Origin: Pectinophora gossypiella | Taxonomy: Eukaryota > Arthropoda > Insecta > Lepidoptera > Gelechiidae | Assembly (NCBI RefSeq): GCF_024362695.1 | Contig: NC_065407.1 | Coordinates: 5,456,001-5,520,000 of the forward strand | Length of the DNA stretch: 64,000 nucleotides | Direction: 5' to 3' | The notes under the pieces: model-generated | The model's input: the letters and a program-made list of their open reading frames with translations, nothing else | Told to the model about the DNA's origin: nothing | Database searches by the model: none | In this document: positions 40,108 to 51,622 of the stretch, piece after piece | How the letters are laid out: each line of letters opens with the position of its first letter | How positions within the stretch are numbered: the first letter of the stretch is position 1 | Program-made: the position numbers and the translations under genes

Positions 40108-40305
40108 GATACATTTTATCATAACAAAAGCTACATCCATCGCAAGATAAACTGAGTGAGTAACCACGCTTCATCGATTTTCTGTTATCCCAACGTGTTA
40201 CGTGGTGGTATCGCCGTCTATAATATTGAGCCAACTGTGTTAGTGAAAATTGCACTAAAGATTCCCGTTTGAGAAGCAGGTCGATGACATACAGGACCAG
40301 GGTTA
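40108..40305 (-). repeat. SINE-E copy
   Basis: 'gctacatccatcgcaagata', 'cgccgtctataatattgagc', 'gcaggtcgatgacatacagg'. Confidence 0.6.
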
Positions 40306-40316
40306 TTATTAATATT

Positions 40317-40395
40317 TTTTTGACGTGACTCATTGTAGATTTGCCGCAGATGAGCGCGAACCTCGGCTCAGGGCGTCGTCTGAGAGGAAAAATAT
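40317..40395 (-). repeat. SINE-B fragment
   Basis: 'gactcattgtagatttgccg' joined to 'gcgcgaacctcggctcaggg'; the middle of the family is deleted. Confidence 0.6.
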
Positions 40396-40424
40396 TTCAA
40401 AGAATTAATCAAACCTAGTGGGTC

Positions 40425-40600
40425 GATAGCGATAAGCGCTGATGAAGGAAATCGTCGACCACGCCGGCGGGGTCGGTATCGGGGTCCGGAAGTGTATGGT
40501 GTCGCGAGCTAATTGGCTGCCTCTATGGCTAGAGTAATCGGGTCGTCGGGATCGTATATTACGTCTTTCGGACGTCGATACTTTTCAGGACCAGGGTTAT
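40425..40600. other. GC-rich segment of unknown class
   Basis: 'cgataagcgctgatgaagga', 'cgtcgaccacgccggcgggg' and 'tcgggtcgtcgggatcgta' stand out from the AT-rich intron. Probably a retroelement fragment. No frame is convincingly coding. Confidence 0.3.
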
Positions 40601-41304
40601 CTACTTACATTGTTTTAAAAAGGACGTCAATGCGACCACTTTGTTTGAAGTATAAAGATATATTTGAGAATACATAATGGTAACAGGTTATCAATCCAAT
40701 CACCTATATCAACCAGGTTCAATTTGAAGGGGACTCATGCTTACCCTAAGCAGTGAATTAAGTAATTTGATAATATTTAATCTATGTACGAATTTTAACG
40801 CATATTTATGGAACACGACGTTCTTGCCTCACCCAACAGGGTCCACATAGTACCAGCGTCGTGGTTCACGTTGCGACTTGTGCTGAGTGAGGCCCTTTTA
40901 TCTCAGGACGTTCACCACCACCTTATAATCATTCTAATGAATATCCTCCTTTGCTTTTTGTAATTGTTTTGTGAAAAATTTTAAGTGATGTTATTGTCTT
41001 TGTGTGTGGCGTGCTTTTATAATAAACAATTTCTATTCTATTTCTTTTCTATGAACAATGAAAATTGACGAGGTAATTAGAGTTCAGTAGCCGTTTGAAA
41101 CATACCACATATTTTTTCTCAGGGAGGTTTTACCCTGAAAAGAACTTCACACAATGAACCTGAACAATAGGAAAGAAAGCGTATATAATTCTTTATCTCT
41201 GAGGCGAAGACACGTTAGGTCTATTGTATTTGGCCTAAATTCATTAGTTTCACTCTTTAGCGAAATACGTCACAGAATGTGCGGGTATATATGAATAAAT
41301 CTAT

Positions 41305-41350
41305 TTTAATGCCATCTGCGGCAAATCTACAATAAGTTACGTCAAAAAAA
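41305..41350 (+). repeat. SINE-B 3' fragment
   Basis: 'atgccatctgcggcaaatct' to 'gttacgtcaaaaaaaa'. Confidence 0.65.
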
Positions 41351-41394
41351 AATATATAGAGTATTTGTATAAATATTAACTGTAGCTTATATCC

Positions 41395-41560
41395 GTTGTT
41401 GTTACACCGTCCCGCATCCAAGCTTTTTATGACTGATTCCTATTAGTGGTTGCCTGGAAATAGCTTCAGACTAATAAGGCCGTCCATTTGTACCATTGTT
41501 AAATGTTTTTTTATAAATGTTTGTATGTTTTGTTTGTGTGCAATAAAGTATTTTTAAAAC
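41395..41560 (+). repeat. LINE 3' tail (AATAAAG type)
   Basis: 'tggttgcctggaaatagctt', 'taataaggccgtcca', ending 'tgtgtgcaataaagtatttt'. A second member at 47715-47852 ends with (TATTG)n. Confidence 0.6.
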
Positions 41561-41585
41561 CCAAACCCCAATTGTTTACCTACCC

Positions 41586-41700
41586 AAATACCTCCACCAA
41601 CACGCAGTGGACCAGCGTGGAGTATGCTCCATACCCTCTCCGGTTGATTGAGGAGAGGCCTGTGCCCAGCAGTGGGACGTATATAGGCTGTTTATGTAAT
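41586..41700 (+). repeat. LINE-type 3' tail
   Basis: 'ggttgattgaggagaggcct', 'gcccagcagtgggacgtata', 'taggctgttta'. Confidence 0.65.
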
Positions 41701-41861
41701 TGTATAGCTATTGCGTCTGGAAATCTCAGCCGCAAGAGGTTAAAGCCGACCATGGACCAATTTGTAGGCGTTGGGTTAGATAGCCTATTATACAGTACAT
41801 TTGATCTATATTGGACCACCATTTTCAATCCGCTGGATACCTTCTGGCAGCTAATGCATCC

Positions 41862-41963
41862 CAATCATCATCCCATTTTCACGGAATCCGCTTGCCTGAC
41901 CTCTAAATTTGATAAGTCCGGTTTTTTACAGAAGCAGGCAGTCTCCTGTCTGACTACCCTAGT
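41862..41963 (-). repeat. SINE-C 3' fragment
   Basis: 'cccattttcacggaatccgc', 'aagtccggttttttacagaa'. The 212-aa frame across 41503-42141 is made of this repeat, the LINE tails and unique intron sequence; it is not a gene. Confidence 0.65.
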
Positions 41964-42502
41964 TAACATTCAAAGAGAATTCTGCAGGTCAAAGAGAATA
42001 TTACGGCAAAGAAACAGTTCGTACCCACGAATGAAGCTTTTACCGTGCACTGGAATATTTGTGATTTATGTGAAGATGCAAAGACTACTCAAATTAAGTA
42101 CCTATGCAAATCACACGGAACCACATACGAGTACATTTTAAATGATATTCTTAGAGCAACTAAGTAGATTTTGTATTGAATGGAATTGTAAAATGCAATT
42201 AAAATATACGCATTTCGATGACCACGTAACAGATATTTTGTTATTTTGTGAGTCTTATGAACCTATATCTATTACATCTAACCGTGATTCCGTTATTTTT
42301 GGCGAGATATTAAAAAATAAAAATAGCCCCTAAGTAAGTTCATTCACGTAAAATTTACTGCCAAATATCTCTTATCTCTGTGTGTACACTCTAACGCTTC
42401 TGATCATTTACTTTGAAGATTCGATACTAAAAATAAATATATTCAAAATGTTTACGACTACATCCAACGTAATATATTCTTTTCTTTTGTCAAAAAAAAA
42501 AA

Positions 42503-42718
42503 AACAAGTTTAAAAACTAAAACCCGACTACTAAAACGATGAATCAAGAAAATAGGTAATTATTCCTCAGAAATTCTTCCGAATAGTGTTTAAAGAGATA
42601 AACGTGGTCGTATGCCGTGTGCCGCAAACTCTTAGAACAGATACATTTCATTTCTTATATTTATCTAAATACACTATTTTCTTGTTTACCCTATAACCCG
42701 TAGTCGGGTTTTAGTACT
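42503..42718. mobile_element. MITE-M copy
   Basis: 'gtttaaaaactaaaacccga' at the left and 'ataacccgtagtcgggtttt' at the right, with 'aagaaaataggtaat' / 'tattttcttgttt' inside. Confidence 0.55.
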
Positions 42719-42732
42719 ATCCTTACATTTTA

Positions 42733-42790
42733 ATGGAATTCCAAAGTCTCTGCTTACCACAGTGGGAAATAGGCGTGAGTTTATGCATAT
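42733..42790 (+). repeat. LINE 3' tail (GGGAAATAGGCGTGAG type)
   Basis: 'ggaattccaaagtctctgct' and 'gtgggaaataggcgtgagtt', the same tail that follows the LINE coding remnants at 46640 and 62385. Confidence 0.55.
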
Positions 42791-43425
42791 AAACTAATAG
42801 TATAAAATAATTTGACATGTATTTATACGAGTAAAAACAATTAACCTACTTACATGTTTTCTTTTGGATTGTGACTTTGTAACTAATTGTCAATCAAAAG
42901 TTTAAAACATTATGTAAAACATATTTAATTAGCACAAGAAAATTGTAATGTCTTCACAAGGAGCTTCACAAATTATTTAATTAAATACTTATTATAATGT
43001 ATTCAGTTAAATGTAAACAAATACAAATGAAAGGCATATAAAAGTTATATTCTGTACTTAATAAACTTTAAAATTCACAGGTCAAAAGCGTTACAATTTA
43101 TTTTAACACAACAAATATAATATCGTTTATTATTGTCACACAGTGAAGAGTGTATTATTTTATATTTCTACAAAACTTTATTAAAGTTTAGTTTTGAATA
43201 GCAAGTTAAGCATTGTGTATAATAAAATAACAAATGAGTAGGTCTGATTCCAGATAGTTCTATTGAGCCTTGAATAAGTTTTCAAATGTCTGCATGATTA
43301 TGCCTGTGATAATTATGCATGATGTATTACTGAAGCAGCGGGGCGGGTATAACTTATTATATCTAGTTGTCAGGGAGACCTGTGTCCAATGAGGAACTTT
43401 CCAGGCTAATCACTAATTGTGTAGC

Positions 43426-43515
43426 GTTCTCCATTCTTGTCTATCAAAGGCCAATTCCTTCACTTCCTTGTAAGACACGACGTTAACCTTCTCTTTGATC
43501 TGTTCCATGTACGCT
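43426..43515 (-). repeat. LINE-like fragment
   Basis: 'attcttgtctatcaaaggcc', 'gacacgacgttaaccttctc', 'ttgatctgttccatgtacgc': a segment of moth LINE type (inference from sequence style), followed directly by the MITE-K end. Confidence 0.35.
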
Positions 43516-44036
43516 ATTCTCCAGGCTACGTTCCCGAAAAATATTATAGATGGCGCTGTCGAGGTCTGATAATTACCTAGTTTTTCATTACTCGGGTATA
43601 TAATTATTCAAAAATACAATGTAATCAATGGATTAGCAGAACGTAGTAGGTAGCTCCTTGGGACGGGCTAACCTTTAAAATACTACTTAGGTTCTATGAC
43701 GATCTTGTGACGTAGCGAGTAGGCGCCGCTACTTCAAAAGCGCACCCCTGATGCCGAGCAGCAGCGATATCAGTACTGGTTGGAGGCCGAGGAAATGGAT
43801 TCTGGTAGGGCTCTAGCTAGAACATCACCGATTGAGAAATTGGTCGGTGTACTGTGGAACGGAAGGCGATTGGGGCAACCACCGTTCTACACGCCCTATC
43901 TATGGCGTATTGAAGGCGATTCCACCGACAATGGCGCAGCTCTTAGATAAAGAGAGAGAGACAATGTAATGGCAGAAGAATATTAAGTAAAAACAGTTGT
44001 GTTGGATAGTTGTATTTATTTTGATCAGAGTTATCG
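43512..44036 (-). mobile_element. MITE-K copy interrupted by a retroposon
   Basis: Left piece 43512-43625 ('ctccaggctacgttcccgaa' ... 'cgggtatataattattcaaa') and right piece 43961-44036 ('tttattttgatcagagttat') match MITE-K in reverse orientation. Between them is a 335-bp insertion, 43626-43960, flanked by the direct repeat ACAATGTAAT (43616-43625 and 43961-43970). Confidence 0.65.
43626..43960 (+). mobile_element. Retroposon insertion with 10-bp target duplication
   Basis: GC-richer sequence ('gcagcgatatcagtactggt', 'gaacggaaggcgattggggc') ending in a (GA)n tail next to the target-site duplication. No open frame of note. Probably the 3' end of a LINE or a SINE. Confidence 0.55.
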
Positions 44037-44380
44037 TCCTATACGTACTTAGTATTATGCTTTATTCTATGGTAATTACTACCTTTAGTGATATCAATTG
44101 CGATAAGCAGAGATACAAGATAGTATTGAAAAGATAAAATATAATTAGAGTGATAGGTTAACATATCGCCTGTTACTTTTAATTCAATGGATTTCAACAA
44201 TATGCCCGGGATGCAAAAATAGCATATGGTGTCGTGTTCGTTTCTGATCATATTTGGTGTAAAGAAAACTAATTAACGCTCCAGAATTAGGCTTTGTTTT
44301 AGTTTCCATACATCACAGATGAAATCCCTTTGTGTTTTTTTTTTCGAAAATAGGTGTATTTATTTGTGAATACAAAGTCA

Positions 44381-44512
44381 TTATCTCCCCAGCATTATCC
44401 CGTTTTCACGAGGTCCGCTAACCTAACCTGAAAATTTGACAGGTCCGGTTTTTTACAGAAGCAACTGCCTGTCAGACCTTCCAACCCGCAAAGGGAAAAC
44501 CAGCAAATACTT
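44381..44512 (-). repeat. SINE-C 3' half
   Basis: 'cattatcccgttttcacgag', 'acaggtccggttttttacag', 'ccaacccgcaaagggaaaac'. Confidence 0.7.
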
Positions 44513-44519
44513 ACGGAGT

Positions 44520-45540
44520 GACACACTTTTTTTTCAAATTACGTAAACTATTTTTAACGGAGTAAGAGAGAGAGAAATGGAGACAGAAAATATGAGTACT
44601 GTTAGTGTAGTGGGTATCTATTGGTGATGGAAGTTTCACATAAACAGCGTGTAGGCAGCGAAAGGTCAGAACGGTAAAGCTTCAAACTTCGCGGCACACC
44701 TTAAGAGATAGGAAATCTTTGTAACACTCGGCCGTACAGACCCTTGACATATAGCGACGGACGTCTATTGTAACAGAGTACACTTCCCTGTCAATGGTCA
44801 TTCAACAAAGTGAAAGTGAAATCAGCGAGACGAAAAATACACATTGCAACAAGACCGAAAGAGAAAGCAAGCCTACATCACGTTTCGTTTCTAAGAAATG
44901 GTTCCGTATTAGGTATTGATGTGTTCAAGGTATTATTATTATTTAAGTACACTAGCAGCATAAGCTGATGTGTCGTCACTGCACTTGACGCTTTATTGTT
45001 AACTGGACAAGAACTCTATTTGTTTGTTCAGGTGAGGAAAACGGAATAAATCCTGAACTGGTATATAGCCTTGAAAGGACAATGCGTAAAAAAATAAGAT
45101 TTGTAATTAATTCAATCTCAGAAACATCATCATCATGAATTTCAGTCTTAAGTAAATTTCTGTAAAAAGGGCGTTTTCTTCACTATGTCTAGGGTTCGAA
45201 TCAAAAGTCAAAGGTCAAGAGTCATCAGAAGATAACATATTGAAGTTCCAGCTCAATTGAAAATTTGAAGAGGAACAATCAACCCGAATATTTCAGAAAA
45301 GTTCCTTTGAGTGACTTGAGCGAGATTTAATCCAGGATTTTTGATTTAGTAATTCAGTAAACAAGCAACACGTGTAAAACCATTAAACCACAGATGAGAC
45401 ATGTTTGTCGTCATATTACGCGTTAACTTACTAACCTAATGCAAAATACCATCCCGCATTCCCTGACTAATTTAGTTTAATAGCTGATGTGACCCGTCTT
45501 AACTTCCTGAAAGGGTGATATTATGTTCAAACAGGGTAGG
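44520..45540. other. Elongase intron 1, no gene seen
   Basis: About 1 kb of unique-looking sequence without recognisable exon or repeat family. Confidence 0.4.
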
Positions 45541-45551
45541 GTATTGCTAAA

Positions 45552-45862
45552 TCTTCTTTCGTGTAGATTGTGAGGTGGATTACCAACTTCATCAATCCTG
45601 GTGTCAGGCTTACTATTGAGCCGCCGAAGGCCCCTGACATGACTCATGTAACGAGTACTTACATCAGTAAGTAATAACCGGACCAACGGCTTAACGTGCT
45701 TAACACGGATCATCTTCCATTCGGATAATCAGGTGATCAGCCTGTATTGTCCTAACCAAACTAGGGATCACAAAGTGATTTTTGTGGTATTTCCCCACCG
45801 GTCTTCGGACCCGGAACCTCCGGATCGTGAGCCTAACGCTCAACCACTGGACCACAGAGGCA
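45552..45862 (-). repeat. SINE-A, near full-length copy
   Basis: Complement: head at 45845-45862 ('ggaccacagaggcag'), B box region 'ttcggacccggaacctccgg', body with 'gccgaaggcccctgacatga', GAAGA tail at 45552. Confidence 0.8.
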
Positions 45863-46341
45863 GTTAATATTGCTAAATTGTATATTTAGTTAAAGTTTAA
45901 TAAAGTAATGAAAAAATAGTGGTTGAATGAGCGAAGAAGAAGCAACGCATTTTTGACCCCTCTGGCGCTGCGAGTGTCTATGGACGAAGGTACCTAATTG
46001 CTTATCATCAGGCGACACGTCTGCTCGTTTGCTGCCTATGTTATATAAATGCGCTAATTCAGTGAACCAATGCTCTCTTAGGAGATAAATGGAAAACTAA
46101 ATAGATCTCTAGGTAAAGAAGGAAGTGATTTCCTAAGCACAGATTGTCAGAAAACCGTGATCCGTGGAAGGTTCATTCCTCCATGGCTCATAGCATTGGA
46201 AAGTAGGTGAGATAAGGTAAGTACAGAAGTGTAAGTCTGACGTAATTACAAAGCCACACAATTGAGAATGGAAGTGAGCGTTTCAGCAAAAATACTGTTA
46301 TGATTGATGATAAAATATTCTTGAGCATAACATTCTTATAC

Positions 46342-46564
46342 CATCATCATCATCTCCTTAGCGTTATCCCGTTTGATAGGGTTCGCTTACCCATCCTGAA
46401 GATTTGACAAGTCCGGTTTTTTACAGAAGCGACCTGTCTGACCTTCCAACCTGCGGAAGAACAAACCAGCCCAATGCGGGTTAGAGCGTATACCTCCGAA
46501 ACGAATTTACCGGGTATGTGGGTTTCTTCACGATGTTTTTCTTCACCGCTGAGCTCGTGATAAT
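46342..46564 (-). repeat. SINE-C copy
   Basis: 'cgttatcccgtttgataggg', 'aagtccggttttttacagaa', 'cgggtatgtgggtttcttca'. Confidence 0.7.
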
Positions 46565-46639
46565 AATTTAGCTCAAAATTACAAACAACGTAAATAACTA
46601 TATAAACAAGCACTACATATGATCACGACACATAGAGCG

Positions 46640-46940
46640 GATGAAGGATAATAGGATTACGAAAGCGGTATAAAAAAAATTACTGTTGGTGATAGGGCTG
46701 ACAGAGGAAGACCTAGAAGGGCTTACATTGATTAAATTGGAGATGTCCTTAGAAAAGGTTCAGTACGATCTACTCTGAACCGGCGTGCGAATATGAAACG
46801 ATTGATAAAATGTGGAGGGAGCAAGAGAAGTGTGTCAGGATCGAAGCAAATGGAATTTCATAGTCTCTGCTTACCCCGGTGGGAAATGGGCGTGAATTTA
46901 TGTGTGTATGTATAAGCTCAAGACTATTTACCCAATTGGG
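46640..46940 (+). mobile_element. LINE 3' coding remnant and tail
   Basis: Frame-broken copy of the C-terminal coding end seen intact on the minus strand at 62396-62629: 'gagctgacagaggaagacc'-like start, 'ggtcttgaaccggcgtgcg'-like middle, 'gaagtgtgtcaggatcgaag', then the tail 'ggtgggaaatgggcgtgaat'. Stops interrupt the frame. Confidence 0.6.
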
Positions 46941-47714
46941 CTAGTCAGAGGTACATTCATCGCCTGTGAAATTATGTCGCTACACCTGAAAATATTCATG
47001 GTAAATGGCTATTCCTTATTTATTTAAATACACGTATATTAGAATGGTGGTATCATATCATGGAAGGGATGGAGTAGTTGCCAGGAGAATTAAAATAAAG
47101 CTTGCAGTATTTCATATTGCCCATACATTTTAAGGTAGTAAAACCTCTTAAAATTCCTCTCAAAATAATTTAATAAGTATTCAATTCGATGTTGGTCAGG
47201 AGAATTCCAATAAAGCTCCAAGTATTTCACATTGCCCGTACATTGTTAGAAATGAGTGTTTTACTCTTCCTTATAAATATTTAAATATTTTTTTTTTAAT
47301 GAAATGGTCTTCTGTGCGAATAATGATGAGTAAGTATATGAAAAACATGTTTTTACCTTTGAAGAAAAATTTAAATAAGTACTTAATATTTTGCTTCAAA
47401 TCCTCCTTTTATCCGAGACCTCCACCGCCACCATATTATTATCATCACCACACAACACTAACACAAAATAACATAAGTATTTATAGTACGTATTGTAGTA
47501 CTGTCGTGGTTTCCTTTCTTCCAGAGTAATGTATGTATATATTTACGTATTTATATTATATTATTATAATCATTATTTATTGTCTTCTATGTATTGTTTT
47601 TAACATAGTTTATCTAGTTATAAGTACTTATATTTTTCAACATTTTATTATTTATTTTTTTTGCACTGTCTATCCCGCTACATTTTTTCATTAAATTCAT
47701 ATCCTATACCTAAA

Positions 47715-47990
47715 GGTTGCCTGGAAGAGATTGCTACCTTAGCAATAAGGCCGCCTGTTGTACTAGCAATTTAATTATAATACTAATGTTTTTTTTAATG
47801 TGATTCAAGTGCAATAAAGAGTTTTTGTATTGTATTTGTATTGTATATTATAAACTTACACACAAATATAAGTTTGGTGGTAGGGCTGGCAGAGGAAGAC
47901 TTAGAAGTACGCCATTAACCAAATTGGAGATGACAGAGATACTCTGAACGTAAGGGTATTGATAACATGTGTGCGGCGTCTTTTAATATT
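47715..47990 (+). repeat. Two adjacent LINE fragments
   Basis: 47715-47852 is a LINE 3' tail ('ttgcctggaagagattgcta', 'agcaataaggccgcctgttg', 'caataaagagtttttgtatt'). 47868-47990 is a short copy of the LINE segment also seen at 46640 ('gggctggcagaggaagactt'). Confidence 0.55.
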
Positions 47991-48347
47991 AAATAATTCT
48001 TATTAAAATATATATATTCGATGGTTTATTGAAGATTTAGTCATTCAAATTAATTGAAGTAATTAATAATGTTACACTAAACTCTACAAACTCTACATGT
48101 ATAAATTGAGCCCTGTTACTAGTAAGAAGCATAATAATTTATACAAATTTACTTATTAAAATAATTTATTTTCATAATAATCTAAACTTCAAATTAAATC
48201 ATACATTTTTAATTTATTTAATACTAGCAATAGCGGATTGTTGAATGAACAAAGTTGTTGAATATGTTTGAACTAAATGAAGTCATAATAATATTTAATT
48301 CTAATGAATAAGCAAGTACTTCTCTTACATAATTATATATGTATTTA

Positions 48348-48463
48348 CTTTGGTACCATGTCACATTAACTATATTGACAAATTGAACTGTATGTCTCAC
48401 TAAATGTCAAGTTAGGGCGACAGAGTCCTAAATTGGGTACATTATATTGCTCATGACTGTACA
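48348..48463 (-). mobile_element. MITE-D copy, one end lost
   Basis: Retains 'tttggtaccatgtcacatta' to 'attgctcatgactgta'; the other inverted end is missing. Confidence 0.7.
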
Positions 48464-48469
48464 CTCGTA

Positions 48470-48700
48470 CTCCCCCTAACTTGCGAGGAGTGTGTACCAC
48501 TTTGGGGATTCAGGTGTTATGCTTTACTCGTATGTTATGTTGTTATGTTTTACGTTTACTCTATAAATATAAACAGAAAATTGAAAAGTGTAACTCGGAC
48601 GGGATTTGAACCCGCGGCTCTTGTCAAGCCGGGACGAGCTTGTTAACTATTACACCACTGAATTATCTCTTTGTGAGTTTGCCTAAGCATGGGTAAGTGC
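48470..48700 (-). repeat. tRNA-derived SINE, separate family
   Basis: Minus-strand head: 'cagtggtgtaatagttaaca' then the B-box 'cgggttcaaatcccgtccga' (48596-48615). The flanking 'tctctttgtgagtttgccta' recurs at 24308. Confidence 0.55.
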
Positions 48701-48817
48701 TATAAAAAAAACTTTTTTTAGTAAATTTAAAATTATTTCAGAAATAGTAGTAAATAGAGAAAAATATTAGAAAAGGTGGCAATTTAACTTTAAGGATATC
48801 ATTATAAAACATAACAT

Positions 48818-49042
48818 AAGTTCACGAGTATATATCCAATCGAGGTAGTCAGAGGTACATCCATCGCACGATGAACAGTATCCACACTTTACCTAGGTTT
48901 CAGTGATGTGTGGTGAGCCGTATCACCGTCTATAATGGTCGAGCCAAATGAAGTGATAACTCAATGGTGCAAGTTCGTTGGCGGGGATCGAACAGGCGCG
49001 TATTTGAGAAGCAAGCTAGTAACATACAGAACTACAGTTCAT
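48818..49042 (-). repeat. SINE-E copy
   Basis: 'gtagtcagaggtacatccat', 'gccgtatcaccgtctataat', 'tggcggggatcgaacaggcg' (B-box complement), 'acatacagaactacagtt'. Confidence 0.7.
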
Positions 49043-49533
49043 TATAACCATTTGGAGTTGATTTTCAATGGTGGCTGCAAGATGTATTTAATATTTTTTG
49101 GACTTTTACCACCTCATCAAGGATCATTAGCATACGGCCGTTAGGCCAAAAAGTGAAAAAATAAAACTTTTGAAAATATGAAAATCTTTGGTGGACTTTT
49201 TTAATTTTAGAAGGTCATAACCGAATTCCTCTAATCAGGGACAATAATGTTAGATGTACCATGTTGCTTGTCATTCTGAACTCACTTTTACATGCTTGTA
49301 GAATTAGGTACCTACTCGTACATATATGCAAACGTACCTACCACTGTTCCTAGCACGATACGAAATCATTCGGTACTTAACCAAATTAACTTTAGAACAA
49401 ACAAAATAATTAACCCTATGAATATAATTTGCATTTTATAAGATTATTATGTGTGGATATATGAATTATTAAAAAGTAACCGAGCAGGCAATTTAATTAT
49501 AATTTTCAGTAATTGAATTTAAAAAAAACTTAC

Positions 49534-49695
49534 CTACCAGTTTTTCACTAATAAATCACAGGGGTCAAAATCACACACTTCGAAATTTAAAAATTATTTC
49601 GCGCGTTTTTCGCTGTACGCGCGTCGGTGCGCGCTGCGGTTGCGAGTTCCGTTCTGCGACTGCGCAAGGGACTGCCGAAGACGTTGCATCTCAAC
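49534..49695 (-). promoter_or_regulatory. Candidate elongase promoter and noncoding first exon
   Basis: On the minus strand a perfect donor, TAG|GTAAGT, occurs at 49534/49533. Upstream of it is a CpG-rich stretch (49600-49690, including 'acgcgcgtcggtgcgcgctg') that stands out from the AT-rich neighbourhood. The first coding exon begins with an acceptor inside the 5' UTR, so such an upstream exon is required. GGCAGTC or GCAGTC motifs at about 49655-49675 could be initiators. The link over the 14.4-kb intron is inference. Confidence 0.45.
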
Positions 49696-49866
49696 TCGAA
49701 AATTTAAGAGGTCTAACTAAAGCCTAATGGTATTCGCGTATTCTGTGTCCTTTCACTGCCAAATAATGTTGATATTTACTACCTTTTACTCGCGGTTTCG
49801 TATCCGTAATTGCAATGAAAAATATTGAATTTTATATCATTAATTCTGACATACCTACCTAATAAC

Positions 49867-50195
49867 AGTCTCTGTGGTCTAGTGGCTAGAGCGTTATGCT
49901 CACGATCTGGAGGTTGGGGTTTGATTACCGATGGGGATATTGTCGAAATCACTTTGTGAGACTGTCCTTTGTTTGATGAGCACTTTTCAGGTTTGAATAA
50001 CGTGATTGGCTGAAAAAGTAAGATGATTACGTGCTTCAGAGGGCACGTTGAGCCGTTGGTCCTGGCTATTAGCCGTAAAAACATATCCACCAACACGCAA
50101 TGGAGCACCAGCGTGATCGTGCTCCATACACCTTTGATTAAGGGGAAGCCTGTACCCAGCAGTGGGACGTAGGTATATAGGCTATTTATATTTAT
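49867..50195 (+). repeat. Composite SINE: SINE-A head and body with LINE-type tail
   Basis: Head 'tctctgtggtctagtggcta', body 'aagtaagatgattacgtgct' and 'cacgttgagccgttggtcct', then at about 50085 the LINE tail 'ccaccaacacgcaatggagc', 'agcagtgggacgtaggta'. It shows how the tail family is joined to a tRNA head. Confidence 0.7.
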
Positions 50196-50515
50196 GCATA
50201 TCTTATGTAATTTATTTTAAAATCGTCATGTGTGTAATCTACTCTAAGAGTACTAGTCAAGAGTTAAAGAAATATACAAACACTCTACATATATAAAACC
50301 TTTGAGTAACCTACCTCGCAGACCCAGTAACCTCGCAGACCCAGTATCCTTAGTGTTTTCAATGAGACATAGGTAAGTATTATAAAACAATCTACTTTAC
50401 TTGTCATAGTGACTAAAGCGGCATGGTAAGTAGAAGTAAGTAAAGTTAAAGAAGTTTCGAAATAGACAGAGATCAAAGATGGGGGACATATTGGTTACCT
50501 TATGGTACTAATATT

Positions 50516-50684
50516 TTTCCTCTCAGACGATGCCCTGAGCTGAGGTTCGCGCTCAACTGGGCACCCTCAGGCCTGTTGTCTTAAACGTTGTACCGGGTGA
50601 GAGCCTTCAGCGCTCTCCATTTATCCGGCCAAGTATTTAATGTCATCTGCGGCAAATCTACAATAAGTTACGTCAAGAAAAAGC
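50516..50684 (+). repeat. SINE-B, full-length copy
   Basis: 'ctcagacgatgccctgagct', 'gggcaccctcaggcctgttg', 'ttgtaccgggtgagagcctt', 'catctgcggcaaatctacaa', 'gttacgtcaagaaaaag'. Confidence 0.8.
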
Positions 50685-50689
50685 AGGGA

Positions 50690-51310
50690 ATGTTTCCACT
50701 CTGCGAACGATCCTGGTATCAAAAAGGCGCAAAACTTATGTATCTACGAAGAATTTTACTACCTAACCTGTAGGCAGATAAGACCATAGTACAAGAAAGG
50801 ACAATTTGAAAAAGAAAAGCCACATTACCACTTTGGGAACATTCCCAGAAACGGCACACCATAGCATGTAACGCATAGTTGATTATACATTAAAAGAGAA
50901 ATCAAGAATGAAGTGATGATTTAGAGACAATTAATTTAAGAATTTATTGTCGCACTAAGAAATGCAATGCGTCGTATTACCCAACACTTATGCCTCTTCT
51001 AGAACCGTTAAAGCAAATCTAAAAGGCAATAGAGACATGTTATTTGTATTTATGTCTAATAGACATAATGTTATTAACAATTATTACAAAACGACGGAGT
51101 ATTTAATCTATGGGCGAAAGGCCTGTATCCTAAGGCCTTACCGGTACGTTAAATACTATATCGCGTCTAGATGTAATCTTATTGATTTTAATTTTAACAT
51201 ACATACTTTAATGCACACACAGAAAAAGAGAAATTGAAAAGTACACTTGGCGGCCTTCTGGATAGTTAGCAATCTCTACATGACCTAAATAATAACCCAT
51301 AATCGTTACA
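50690..51310. other. No gene seen
   Basis: AT-rich sequence upstream of the presumed elongase promoter. The frame at 50962-51237 has no recognisable domain. Confidence 0.4.
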
Positions 51311-51317
51311 TGAGCCA

Positions 51318-51553
51318 TGATTGTGTCCCGAGTTTGGTTAGGACATTACAGGCTGATCACCAGATTGTCCGAAAGTAAGATGATCCGTGCTCCGGAAGGC
51401 ACGTTAAGCCGTTGGTCCCGGTTACTACCTACTGATGTAAGTAAGTAGTCGTTACATGAGCCATGTCAGGGGCCTTTGGAGGGCTCAATAATAACCCTGA
51501 AACCACGGTTGATGGGGTTGGTATTCCACCTCACAACCCACGCGACAGAAGGA
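51318..51553 (+). repeat. SINE-A copy, 5'-truncated
   Basis: 'agtttggttaggacattaca', 'catgtcaggggcctttggag', tail 'cgcgacagaagga'. Confidence 0.8.
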
Positions 51554-51622
51554 ATCTCTTCCAAGCAATCTTTGATTTATGAGATACAAAATATTATATG
51601 ATATAGCGGAATAGTGCAGCGG

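Noticed and set aside
41503..42141. A 212-aa plus-strand open frame, the longest in the window
   Set aside because: It crosses two LINE tails and a SINE-C fragment in elongase intron 1, shows no domain, and its sense strand follows the repeat sequence rather than a protein.
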